64,000 nucleotides of DNA from CAVVWJ01 sp965652025 (lineage in GTDB: Bacteria > Gemmatimonadota > Gemmatimonadetes > Gemmatimonadales > GWC2-71-9): positions 62,001 to 126,000 of the forward strand of contig CBFGTM010000002.1 in NCBI GenBank assembly GCA_965652025.1, in the 5' to 3' direction. Numbering within the stretch: position 1 is the first letter of the stretch; each line of letters opens with the position of its first letter. Shown here in pieces: positions 8,478 through 15,767 of this stretch. Made by a program: the position numbers and the translations under genes. A model generated the notes under the pieces. It saw only the letters and a list, made by a program, of their open reading frames with translations. It was not told the DNA's origin and searched no databases.

Positions 8478-9216
8478 GGGCGATCACCATAGGTGAAAAA
8501 GGTGTGGGCTGGACCAGACGCAGGGCACCCCGCTTGGCGAGCTCCAGCAAGGCAAGGAGAGTGGAAAGCACGTCGACGATTGTCGGCCGCGATCCCAGCG
8601 CGTCCAGCCAGCGGATCTGCTCCTGGTCGGCCAGCAACTCCTCGATCCTGCGGGTTGCCGTCTCGACATCCAGGGGCCGGGCCACTACCCGGTGCAGGAC
8701 TGGAAAAGGAATGTTGGCCAGTACCCGTTCGACCGCCCCGAGCAGCTCGATGAGATCGAGCTTCAGCGGAGGAGGCGGAACTTCGGGCGGAGGGGGCAGA
8801 TAGCCGCGAGCGTGCTGCTCCGCTCGAAGTTCCGCTGCCCGTCCCATCCACACGGCGACTTCCCGAATCTGCTGGTATTCAAGCAAGCGGCGCACCAGCT
8901 CGGCACGGGGATCCTCCCAGCCGTCCTCCTCCGGCCTCCGGGGAAGGAGCATCTGGGTCTTGAGTCGAACCAGACGGCTGGCCATGTCGAGGTAGTCGGC
9001 GGCCTGGTTGAGACCCAGCTCGTGGATGGCGCTGAGGAATTGATCCGCGATCCGGGCGATCGGAATGTCGGCGATCTCAAGCTGTTCTTCCCGCAGCAGG
9101 TGCAACAGCAGATCGAGCGGGCCGGAAAATGCGTCCAGCTCGACCACAAACCCCGGCGCGCCGAGTGCCGTGGTGGGTGCCTCCACCGGTGCGGTCAGGA
9201 CTGAAAGATGTTCCAT
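8452..9216 (-). CDS. scpA: Segregation and condensation protein A
   Basis: 254 aa kleisin. The N-terminal signature is FSGPLDLLLHLLREEQLEIADIPI in two parts (FSGPLDLLLHLLREEQLEI and ADIPIARIADQFL), followed by YLDMASRLVRLKTQMLLPR. The C-terminal winged helix ends TLLALLELAKRGALRLVQ. It closes the SMC-ScpAB ring used in chromosome segregation. It overlaps the M50 protease by about 22 bp at its 5' end and scpB by 26 bp at its 3' end, so all three genes are probably translated from one mRNA. Confidence 0.95.
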   Translation of the reverse strand: MEHLSVLTAPVEAPTTALGAPGFVVELDAFSGPLDLLLHLLREEQLEIADIPIARIADQFLSAIHELGLNQAADYLDMASRLVRLKTQMLLPRRPEEDGWEDPRAELVRRLLEYQQIREVAVWMGRAAELRAEQHARGYLPPPPEVPPPPLKLDLIELLGAVERVLANIPFPVLHRVVARPLDVETATRRIEELLADQEQIRWLDALGSRPTIVDVLSTLLALLELAKRGALRLVQPTPFSPMVIARDTARSAG

Positions 9217-9872
9217 CCGTCACCTACGCTGAACGGGAGGATAAGCTGCAGCAAGTACCCCATACCCTTGTACGCCGGGGTAAGCAGAAACGCCATCACC
9301 GGACGAAACAGGAACATCAACGCGAATATCGGCAGATACCCGAAGCGATGCAGACCCCGGTACCAGTTTCCTGCTCGGGGAGGCAGCGCATGATAGAGCA
9401 AGTGAGAGCCGTCCAGTGGAGGCACGGGAATGAGATTGAAGAAACACAGGATCAGGTTGAGCCAGATCCCGTACACCATCATTCGCTGGGCCGTGTCGAG
9501 GACCGGAGTCAGTCCGGTCGCGCTGCGCCCCAGCATGCCGAGCAGCACGAATACCACCGACCAGACCAGCGCGAGAATGAGGTTGGTAGTCACCCCAGCA
9601 GCAGATACGAGAATGTCTCCCTTACGATAGTTGCGGTACTTTCTGGGATTCACCGGCACTGGTTTGGCGCCTCCGAAGGTGAATCTCCCTCCAGTGCCGA
9701 ACCAGAGCAGCGCCGGCAGCAGGATGCTCATCCAGGGATCAATGTGCGGAAGCGGGTTGAGCGTCACTCGGCCCAGCATGTACGCCGTGTCGTCTCCTTG
9801 CCGGAGTGCGGTGACCGCGTGGGCGTATTCGTGGGCTACCATGGCGAAGACCAGCATGGGAAGGGCGAGCAC
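9195..9872 (-). CDS. Site-2-protease-like M50 membrane metallopeptidase
   Basis: 225 aa. The zinc motif HEYAH (H14, E15, H18) lies in the first TM helix and the third ligand is predicted in PVPPLDGSHLL. Several TM helices follow (MSILLPALLWF, TTNLILALVWSVVFVLLG, AFLLTPAYKGMGYLLQLIL), the compact form of Rv-/SREBP-type rhomboid-like peptidases next to scpA. The annotated start is a GTG at 9872; the frame stays open upstream to a CTG near 9905 (LDQQLGDF) that would give a more typical N-terminus, but I see no decisive ribosome-binding site. It overlaps scpA by 22 bp. The substrate is unknown. Confidence 0.88.
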   Translation of the reverse strand: MLALPMLVFAMVAHEYAHAVTALRQGDDTAYMLGRVTLNPLPHIDPWMSILLPALLWFGTGGRFTFGGAKPVPVNPRKYRNYRKGDILVSAAGVTTNLILALVWSVVFVLLGMLGRSATGLTPVLDTAQRMMVYGIWLNLILCFFNLIPVPPLDGSHLLYHALPPRAGNWYRGLHRFGYLPIFALMFLFRPVMAFLLTPAYKGMGYLLQLILPFSVGDGWNIFQS

Positions 9873-9966
9873 GAAGTCGCCGAGTTGTTGATCCAGGTAG
9901 CCATCCGGGGCTTGGGGCGACGAAGGTTAAACCGGCCCTCTGGGCAAAGTCAAAGCAGTCTCCTGC

Positions 9967-9995
9967 TTGATTTTGCAAGCTTAGCCGCCTAGGTT
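9967..9995 (+). promoter_or_regulatory. Possible sigma-70 promoter for rpsT
   Basis: A TTGATT hexamer (9967-9972) and a TAGGTT hexamer (9990-9995) are separated by exactly 17 nt, about 60 nt upstream of the rpsT GTG. The match to TATAAT is partial. It lies in the 180-bp divergent gap between the M50 gene and rpsT. Confidence 0.3.
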
Positions 9996-10053
9996 TTCGC
10001 GCTGGTGAATCCGGAGCCGATCCGGACCGATTCAACACTTGATCGAGGTTGCC

Positions 10054-10308
10054 GTGCCCCGAATTCGATCCGCCGCCAAACGCATGCGCCAAGCCCGGAC
10101 CCGGGCTTCCCTGAACCGAACTCAGCGGAGCCAGTTACGTACCGCTCTCAAGAAGGTGCGGTCGGCTACCACCGCCGCCGAGGCCCAGTCCGCGTACGCC
10201 GATGCGGTCAAGCTGCTCGATCGATCGGGCCAGAAGAACATCATTCATAGGAATGCGGCAGCCCGGCAGAAGAGCCGACTGGCCAAGCTGGTCGCGGGCA
10301 AGAAATAA
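10054..10308 (+). CDS. rpsT: 30S ribosomal protein S20
   Basis: 84 aa starting at GTG 10054 (MPRIRSAAKRMRQARTRASL), with GAGG five nt upstream. A longer frame from TTG 10039 is rejected because S20 proteins begin at this MP-x-I/R-x-S-A motif. The protein is a basic helical bundle with the S20 features SQLRTALKKVRSA and NIIHRNAAARQKSRLAKLV. It binds 16S rRNA early in 30S assembly. It is one of only three plus-strand genes in the window, is monocistronic, and is followed by a heptad repeat and a good terminator. Confidence 0.96.
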   Translation: MPRIRSAAKRMRQARTRASLNRTQRSQLRTALKKVRSATTAAEAQSAYADAVKLLDRSGQKNIIHRNAAARQKSRLAKLVAGKK

Positions 10309-10309
10309 G

Positions 10310-10330
10310 AGCGTGAGCGGTAAGCAGTAA
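10310..10330 (+). repeat. Heptad array R2 after rpsT
   Basis: Three 7-bp units, AGCGTGA, GCGGTAA and GCAGTAA, beginning two bases after the rpsT TAA. Each unit ends in a stop triplet. Its sequence resembles the converging array R3 at 10481-10515. Confidence 0.7.
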
Positions 10331-10356
10331 GCTGGACTCGGAGATCTGGATGCAAC

Positions 10357-10397
10357 GAGGGGCGCCGATGACCTGTCGGTGCCCCTCATTCTGTTCC
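10357..10397 (+). terminator. Rho-independent terminator of rpsT
   Basis: Arms at 10357-10368 and 10376-10387 pair over 12 bp (one G-U) around a seven-base loop TGACCTG, followed by ATTCTGTT. It is about 50 nt past the rpsT stop. Confidence 0.75.
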
Positions 10398-10480
10398 GTG
10401 CCTAGGTAGAGGACCAGCTTTAGCGAGATCGCACAAGCTGCCGTCCTCGAAGTGGTTGTGACGTTTTACCTCGCGCTTCT

Positions 10481-10515
10481 TCGCAACTCCCCGCTCACCG
10501 CTGACTGCCCACGCT
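10481..10515 (-). repeat. Heptad array R3 after the zinc-ribbon gene
   Basis: On the minus strand the units are AGCGTGG, GCAGTCA, GCGGTGA, GCGGGGA and GTTGCGA, starting 16 nt after the stop of the zinc-ribbon gene. The first three align with R2 with mostly A/G differences, so R2 and R3 form a long-range inverted repeat across about 150 bp. Confidence 0.6.
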
Positions 10516-10530
10516 CTTCCCTCCCGCTTC

Positions 10531-11346
10531 TCAAATCCCCGCCAGTTCGGCTCCACACCTCTCGCAGTACCACTCGGTCGGCCGGTTGAGGGTTCCGCAT
10601 TCGCCGCACTTGAGCGTCTTGGCGACTCCGGCCGCGGCCTTGCCGACAGATGGCATGGCAGTCTGCACCGCCGGTGCCTGCATCCCGGGGTTGCTGACCC
10701 GCCGGCCAATCGGTCTCGCCTCTTCAGCCCCCACGGACTTGAGAAAGGCCAGCTCGTCTACCGGGGCCGGCTCGGGATCCTGGGGCTTGGGAGCAAAGCG
10801 ATTGGCGGACTCGACCGGCTCCTCCGCGATGTTGGTGACGAGCGGAGCCTGTTCGACTACCTCGGGCCGGGTGGCACGCGGCGGCGGTGAGGGCGGTGCC
10901 GAAGTCCCGGCCCGGGGTGAGGTCACCACCGACTGGATCTGGGTCAACCGGGTGATCTCCGCTCCAATACCACGTAGCTTGGCGCGGAGCTGATCGATCT
11001 CCCGCCGGCTCTCCTCGCTGATCCGGCGCCACTCGTCCTCGGTGTATTCGCCGACGGAGTGCCGCACCTCGGCTTCGGCGAGCGCTTCCTCCGCTGCACG
11101 GCGCTGCCGGTCCAGCTCGGCCTGCGACGCATGGTGTCGCTCGAGCTCTTCACTGATCGCGGTGCCGCGCCCCCGCAGCTGCTCCAGCACCTGCTGCAGA
11201 CGGGCCTCGTAATCACCGCGAACCCGCTGCCGCACCGCAGGAGGCGCCTTCTCCCCCGAGGCATCGAGTTTGGCAAGCCACTCCTCGTACTGGCTGCGCT
11301 GTTCCAGCAACTCTTCGATCGTCAGTTCCGTGTCCGTTCTAGTCAT
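10531..11346 (-). CDS. Coiled-coil protein with C-terminal zinc ribbon, function unknown
   Basis: 271 aa. Residues about 8-140 are a highly charged Glu/Arg coiled coil (LEQRSQYEEWLAKL, ELDRQRRAAEEALAEAE, ESRREIDQLRAKLRG). A Pro/Ala-rich disordered linker (about 145-240) follows, and a four-cysteine zinc ribbon (C247, C250, C261, C264 in CGECGTLNRPTEWYCERCG) closes the chain. No signal peptide or TM segment, so it is likely cytoplasmic. I do not recognise a named family; the arrangement is similar to scaffold or adaptor proteins. It converges on rpsT and appears monocistronic. Reading-frame composition and the intact zinc ribbon make it a convincing gene. Confidence 0.85.
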   Translation of the reverse strand: MTRTDTELTIEELLEQRSQYEEWLAKLDASGEKAPPAVRQRVRGDYEARLQQVLEQLRGRGTAISEELERHHASQAELDRQRRAAEEALAEAEVRHSVGEYTEDEWRRISEESRREIDQLRAKLRGIGAEITRLTQIQSVVTSPRAGTSAPPSPPPRATRPEVVEQAPLVTNIAEEPVESANRFAPKPQDPEPAPVDELAFLKSVGAEEARPIGRRVSNPGMQAPAVQTAMPSVGKAAAGVAKTLKCGECGTLNRPTEWYCERCGAELAGI

Positions 11347-11471
11347 GGGCAGAGCTTCCTCTCATCTGCTCTAAGGCTGCGATCCGATACAGCTGAGCCG
11401 ACACCCTGTAGCATGAGAGCGGACGCAGGGCACCGGGCTCCTCAACAGCGCGATTTCGGGGATACCGCAAT

Positions 11472-11503
11472 CTAAAATCACTGGCGGCCTCGCGGTACCC
11501 GCC
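11472..11503 (-). terminator. Possible terminator of the pyr operon
   Basis: On the minus strand GGCGG and CCGCC arms (within 11483-11503) are followed by a T-rich TGATTTTAGA, starting about 14 nt after the pyrC stop. The stem is short and the loop large, so this is tentative. Confidence 0.35.
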
Positions 11504-11516
11504 GCTCCGGCTCAGA

Positions 11517-12803
11517 TCAAGGTTGCCCCTGATGGACGACCTGACCCCGGACGATGGTAACCTCGGCGCGTCCGGTGAGGCGGCGGCCGCCGAAGGGTGT
11601 GTTTCGGCTGCGGGAGAAAAACTGGTCCGGGTTCACGATCCAGCTCGCCTTGGGATCGGTGATGGTGACGTCTGCCGGAGCACCGGCTGCCAACGTGCCA
11701 CCCGGCAGGTTGAAAATGCGAGCCGGCATCGTGCTCATCCGGTGCACCAGATCACACAGTGTCAACAGACCGGGCTCTACCAGTTCGGTGATCGCGAGCC
11801 CCAGTGCGGTCTCCAAGCCGATGATGCCGTTGGGCGCGTCGTCGAACTCCCGCTCCTTGGCATCGTAGTGATGGGGCGCGTGGTCGGTGCAGATGACGTC
11901 GATGGTACCGTCGCGAAGCGCCTGACGGATCGCCTCGCGGTCCTCGGGCTCGCGCAGAGGCGGATTCATCTTGGCGTTGGTGTTGTAGCCCTCGCACTGC
12001 TCATGGGTGAGCGTGAAGTGATGAGGACAGGCCTCGGCGGTGACGCGAATGCCCTTCTCCTTGGCCCGCCGGATCAGCTCGACCGAGCCCCGAGTCGACA
12101 TGTGACAGAGGTGGATGTGCCCGCCAGTATGCTCGGCCAGCAGAATATCCCGGGCGACCATGATCTCCTCGGCCGCCGCCGGTATTCCCTTGAGCCCGAG
12201 CCGGGTGGCCACGATGCCCTCGTGCATGGCGCCTCCAGCCGAGAGCGTCGGGTCCTCACAGTGGTCCGCTACTGGAATGGCGAAGGTGCGGGCGTACTCC
12301 AGAGCGGTGCGCATGAGGTGGCTGGAAACTACCGGCTTGCCATCGTCGCTCACGGCAACCGCCCCCGCCCCGACCAGCTCGCCGAATTCGGCCAGCTGCT
12401 GTCCCTTCTGGCCCAGAGAGATCGCCCCGACAGGATAGACTCGAGCCTTTCCGGCCCGCTGCGCCTGACTCACGATGAAGCCAACTGCCGCCTGATTGTC
12501 GGTGACAGGATCGGTGTTCGGCATCGCGCATACCGCGGAGAACCCGCCCGCCGCGGCGGCCATCGCTCCGCTGGCGACAGTCTCCAGGTCTTCCTGGCCA
12601 GGCTCCCGCAGGTGCACGTGGACGTCGATGAGGCCGGGCGAGACGATCTTTCCGGTTGCGTCGATGACCAGCGCGTCATCGGGCTTGCCGATGTTCCGTC
12701 CCACCGCTCCGATCTCGCCATCGGCCAGATACACATCGGCCACTCCGTCGGTGCCCCGAGAGGGATCGATCACCCGGCCGCCCCGGATCAGAATCGGTCT
12801 CAT
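11517..12803 (-). CDS. pyrC: Dihydroorotase
   Basis: 428 aa from ATG 12803 (MRPILIRGGRVIDPS), which overlaps the pyrB stop by 4 bp; a longer frame to 12851 only re-reads pyrB. It catalyses reversible cyclisation of carbamoyl aspartate to dihydroorotate, step 3 of UMP synthesis. The amidohydrolase metal motif is DVHVHLREPG (H62 and H64), and further ligand or substrate motifs are MPNTDPVT, DHCEDP, HLCHMSTRGS and CTDHAPHH. Length and motifs match the type I (PyrC/AllB-like) dihydroorotase that commonly sits beside pyrB. All expected residues are visible, so it should be active rather than a PyrX-like pseudo-enzyme. Confidence 0.95.
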   Translation of the reverse strand: MRPILIRGGRVIDPSRGTDGVADVYLADGEIGAVGRNIGKPDDALVIDATGKIVSPGLIDVHVHLREPGQEDLETVASGAMAAAAGGFSAVCAMPNTDPVTDNQAAVGFIVSQAQRAGKARVYPVGAISLGQKGQQLAEFGELVGAGAVAVSDDGKPVVSSHLMRTALEYARTFAIPVADHCEDPTLSAGGAMHEGIVATRLGLKGIPAAAEEIMVARDILLAEHTGGHIHLCHMSTRGSVELIRRAKEKGIRVTAEACPHHFTLTHEQCEGYNTNAKMNPPLREPEDREAIRQALRDGTIDVICTDHAPHHYDAKEREFDDAPNGIIGLETALGLAITELVEPGLLTLCDLVHRMSTMPARIFNLPGGTLAAGAPADVTITDPKASWIVNPDQFFSRSRNTPFGGRRLTGRAEVTIVRGQVVHQGQP

Positions 12804-13780
12804 CGCTCCCCTCGCTCCTCTCGGGGCAAGCTCTCCGATCCGCCCGCCCAATCGGGAGAGCCGCCGGCCAGGAGATACAGCACCGCCATTCGCACTGCGA
12901 CCCCGTTGGTCACTTGCGGCAAGATCACGCTATGCGGACCATCGGCCACATCGCTGTCGATCTCGACCCCGCGATTCATCGGTCCCGGGTGTAGGATCAG
13001 CAGCTCCTTCGGCGCGCGCGCCAGCCGCTCCTTGGTGACGCCGAACACCCGATTGTACTCCCGCAGCGAGGGCAGAAACCCTGCTTCCATCCGCTCCAGC
13101 TGAAGCCGCAGCACATTGAGCGCATCGGCCCACTGGATGGCGTCCTCGATCCGGGGGAGAATGGTGACGCCCAGCTCCTCGACCTGCCGCGGCAACAGCG
13201 ACGCCGGCCCGCACACTCCCACCTCGGCACCGAGCTTCGTCAGACCCCAGATGTTGCTGCGCGCCACCCGGCTGTGCAGGATGTCTCCGCAGATAGCCAC
13301 CTTGAGTCCTCTGATCCGCCCGAACCGGTCCCGCAGCGTCAGCATGTCGAGCAATCCCTGAGTCGGATGCTCGTGTTTTCCGTCTCCGGCATTGATCACA
13401 TTGGAGCGAATTCGCTGGCCCAGGAACTGGGCGGCTCCGGATGACCCATGACGGATCACGACCATGTCGATCCGCATAGCCTCGAGATTCTTCGCCGTGT
13501 CGACCAGAGTCTCGCCCTTGCTGACCGACGAGCCGGCGGCGGCCACGTTGACGGTGTCGGCCGAGAGCCGCTTTTCGGCGAACTCGAACGAGATCCTGGT
13601 TCGGGTCGAGGCCTCGAAGAACAGGTTGACGATGGTCTTGCCGCGCAGTGCGGGGACCTTCTTGATGGCCCGCTCACTGACTTCCTTGAACGGCTCGGCG
13701 GTGTCGAGAATGAGCTGGAGCTGCTCGGCGCTGAGTGGCTCCAGGCCGACCAGATCCTTGCCTAAGCTCGGCGCGCTCAC
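12800..13780 (-). CDS. pyrB: Aspartate carbamoyltransferase catalytic subunit
   Basis: 326 aa. The carbamoyl-phosphate motif STRTR is at 58-62, the adjacent-subunit lysine at K88 (SVSKGE), HPTQ at 138-141, and the aspartate-domain HPGPMNRG loop near the C-terminus. It condenses aspartate and carbamoyl phosphate in pyrimidine synthesis. No regulatory pyrI gene is nearby, so the enzyme is probably the class that associates with PyrC or acts as a plain trimer. It overlaps pyrR and pyrC by 4 bp each. Confidence 0.96.
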   Translation of the reverse strand: MSAPSLGKDLVGLEPLSAEQLQLILDTAEPFKEVSERAIKKVPALRGKTIVNLFFEASTRTRISFEFAEKRLSADTVNVAAAGSSVSKGETLVDTAKNLEAMRIDMVVIRHGSSGAAQFLGQRIRSNVINAGDGKHEHPTQGLLDMLTLRDRFGRIRGLKVAICGDILHSRVARSNIWGLTKLGAEVGVCGPASLLPRQVEELGVTILPRIEDAIQWADALNVLRLQLERMEAGFLPSLREYNRVFGVTKERLARAPKELLILHPGPMNRGVEIDSDVADGPHSVILPQVTNGVAVRMAVLYLLAGGSPDWAGGSESLPREERGER

Positions 13781-14316
13781 TGCTTCCCCCTCACCAGTTC
13801 AACTGCGTCCCTGTCGTCAAGCTCGGAAACGAACACATCCACCCGATCTCCCGCCGCTGCGGTGACCGTGCTTCCCACCACATCGGCCTGGATCGGCAGC
13901 TCTCGGCCGCCGCGATCGATCAGCACGCACAGCAGGATCCGGCGCGGCCGCCCGAAGTCGGCGCACTCGTCCAGTGCGGCCCGCACGGTCCGGCCGGTAT
14001 ACAGCACATCGTCCACGATCACCACCGTTTTGTCATCCAGATCGGGCAGGCTGGTCTCCCCTACTACGGGACGAGGTCCGATGGTCTGGAGATCGTCGCG
14101 GTAGAGCGTGATGTCCATCTTACCACAGGGAAGGTTGGATCCTTCGGAGGTGTCGATGAGTCGCTTCAGCCGCCCGGCCAGCTCGACCCCGCGTCGCTGA
14201 ATCCCCACCAGGACGAGCTCATCGGTGCCCCGGCTTCGCTCGACGATCTCACTGGCCATTCGCGCCAGGGTGCGACCGATGGCGCGCTCGTCCAGAAGCG
14301 GCGTGCGGGAGGGCAT
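13777..14316 (-). CDS. pyrR: PyrR bifunctional regulator / uracil phosphoribosyltransferase
   Basis: 179 aa with the PRPP-binding loop VVIVDDVLYTGRT (98-110) and the PyrR-specific PSRTPLLDERAIGRTLARMA and LVGIQRRGVELA stretches. It is first gene of pyrR-pyrB-pyrC. In Firmicutes PyrR binds UMP and a leader hairpin to attenuate transcription. In the roughly 100 bp between tRNA-Ser and pyrR I could not find a convincing PyrR-binding loop, so the RNA-binding role here is unproven; the enzyme activity is likely. Confidence 0.93.
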   Translation of the reverse strand: MPSRTPLLDERAIGRTLARMASEIVERSRGTDELVLVGIQRRGVELAGRLKRLIDTSEGSNLPCGKMDITLYRDDLQTIGPRPVVGETSLPDLDDKTVVIVDDVLYTGRTVRAALDECADFGRPRRILLCVLIDRGGRELPIQADVVGSTVTAAAGDRVDVFVSELDDRDAVELVRGKQ

Positions 14317-14419
14317 CGGGGCGGGAAGCTACAGCGCGGCCGGGATCAAATCAACCGCGCCTTCTGTACTGTGCGCGCTACCTTAAGATACGCCGTGGAA
14401 GTGGATTCGGTCCCAGGCA

Positions 14420-14507
14420 CGGACAGGGAGGGATTCGAACCCTCGATACGCTTTTGACGTATACACGCTTTCCAGGCGTGCGCCTTCAGCCGCTCGGCCA
14501 CCTGTCC
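14420..14507 (-). tRNA. tRNA-Ser(GGA)
   Basis: 88 nt including the discriminator G. Acceptor arms GGACAGG and CCTGTCC pair fully; the anticodon loop CTGGAAA gives anticodon GGA (codons UCC/UCU); a long variable arm typical of class II tRNA-Ser and a normal T arm (GGTTCGAATCC) are present. CCA is not encoded. It is 104 nt upstream of pyrR in the same direction. Confidence 0.96.
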
Positions 14508-14570
14508 TGAATCGTTGCCGGGGCGCAACTTAGCGGGCCAGAGGAGCAAGATCAACGTGAGCGCAAACTG

Positions 14571-15767
14571 GTGAACCAAGCCTTCATCACCGCCGCCGTG
14601 CGCACTCCGGTAGGTCGGGCCGGAGGGGCGTTGGCCGAGATTCGTCCTGACGATCTGGCCGCGACCGCCATCCGGACCCTGGTCCAGCGCAGCAATCTCC
14701 CACCGTCCCAGATCGATGACGTGATCCTGGGATGCGCCAACCAGGCTGGCGAGGACAATCGCAACGTGGCGCGCATGGCTTTGTTGCTGGCGGGCCTCCC
14801 GGTCGAGGTACCAGGTCTGACGGTGAACCGGCTCTGCGGCTCCGGACTCCAGGCGGTTGCCTCCGCTGCCCAGACGATTCGGGCCGACGAGGGCAGCGTG
14901 TTCGTGGCCGGAGGGGTGGAGAGCATGACCCGCGCTCCCCAGGTCATGCTCAAGAGCGGGCGTGCCTGGGATCGTTCTCCGCCGGTCGTTGCGGATTCGA
15001 CTGTGGGATGGCGCTTCGTGAATCCCCGGATGCCGCCGGATTGGACCATCTCGCTGGGAGAGACCGCCGAGCGGGTCGGAACGCTCTACCACATCGGCCG
15101 ACGAGAACAGGATGAATTCGCCCTGGCCAGCCAGCGAAAGGCCGAGGCCGCGGTGGCGGCGGGTGTGTTCGATGATGAGCTGGTGGAGGTCGAGGTGCCG
15201 TCGTCATCCGGCACGACGACGGTCTGCCGAGACGAAGCTCCCCGGCCCGGCCTATCCATTGATAGCCTGGGGCGACTGAAACCCGCGTTCGTCCGGGATG
15301 GGACCGTCACCGCAGGAAGCTCGAGCGGGATCAACGACGGCGCTGCCGCGCTGTCCGTCGTGAGCGCCGATGCCCTGGACCGTCTGGAGCTGCGGCCCAT
15401 GGCGAGAGTCGTCGCCACGGCAGTGGCGGGAGTGGACCCGAGCTGCATGGGTCTTGGCCCGGTACCGGCTACTCGAAAGGCGCTGAGCCGCGCTGGCCTC
15501 ACGGTTGCGGACCTCGACCTCATCGAGCTGAACGAGGCCTTTGCCGTCCAGGCGATTGCCTGTATTCGCGAGCTCGGCTTGCCAGAGAAACGGGTGAACA
15601 TCTACGGTGGGGCCATCGCGCTGGGTCACCCCCTCGGTGCCAGCGGGGCGCGGATCCTCACCACCCTGGTGCACGCCCTCAGACGCACCGGGGGCCGCTA
15701 TGGTCTAGCGACGATGTGCATCGGGGTCGGTCAGGGCATCGCCGTGGTTGTTGAGTCCGCTGGGTAA
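14571..15767 (+). CDS. Thiolase (acetyl-CoA acyltransferase / 3-oxoadipyl-CoA thiolase family)
   Basis: 398 aa with the full thiolase triad: nucleophile C89 (NRLCGSGLQAV), H353 (GGAIALGHPLGASGAR) and C383 (TMCIGVGQG), plus LNEAFA. The biosynthetic and degradative forms cannot be split by eye; sequence near ISLGETAERVGTLYHIGRREQDEFAL is like 3-oxoadipyl-CoA/acetyl-CoA thiolases. It cleaves or condenses 3-oxoacyl-CoA with CoA. The start is a GTG; a purine-rich AGAGGAG lies rather far upstream, so the start is not certain. It converges on a catabolic operon containing a CoA-transferase and its last 63 bp overlap the 3' end of the phosphatase gene on the opposite strand. Confidence 0.9.
   Translation: MNQAFITAAVRTPVGRAGGALAEIRPDDLAATAIRTLVQRSNLPPSQIDDVILGCANQAGEDNRNVARMALLLAGLPVEVPGLTVNRLCGSGLQAVASAAQTIRADEGSVFVAGGVESMTRAPQVMLKSGRAWDRSPPVVADSTVGWRFVNPRMPPDWTISLGETAERVGTLYHIGRREQDEFALASQRKAEAAVAAGVFDDELVEVEVPSSSGTTTVCRDEAPRPGLSIDSLGRLKPAFVRDGTVTAGSSSGINDGAAALSVVSADALDRLELRPMARVVATAVAGVDPSCMGLGPVPATRKALSRAGLTVADLDLIELNEAFAVQAIACIRELGLPEKRVNIYGGAIALGHPLGASGARILTTLVHALRRTGGRYGLATMCIGVGQGIAVVVESAG

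Noticed and set aside
11523..13103. 526-codon plus frame opposite pyrC/pyrB
   Set aside because: Antisense of well-supported pyrimidine genes; no family resemblance.
13777..14420. PyrR attenuator in the pyr leader
   Set aside because: No recognisable anti-antiterminator loop between tRNA-Ser and pyrR, so not annotated.
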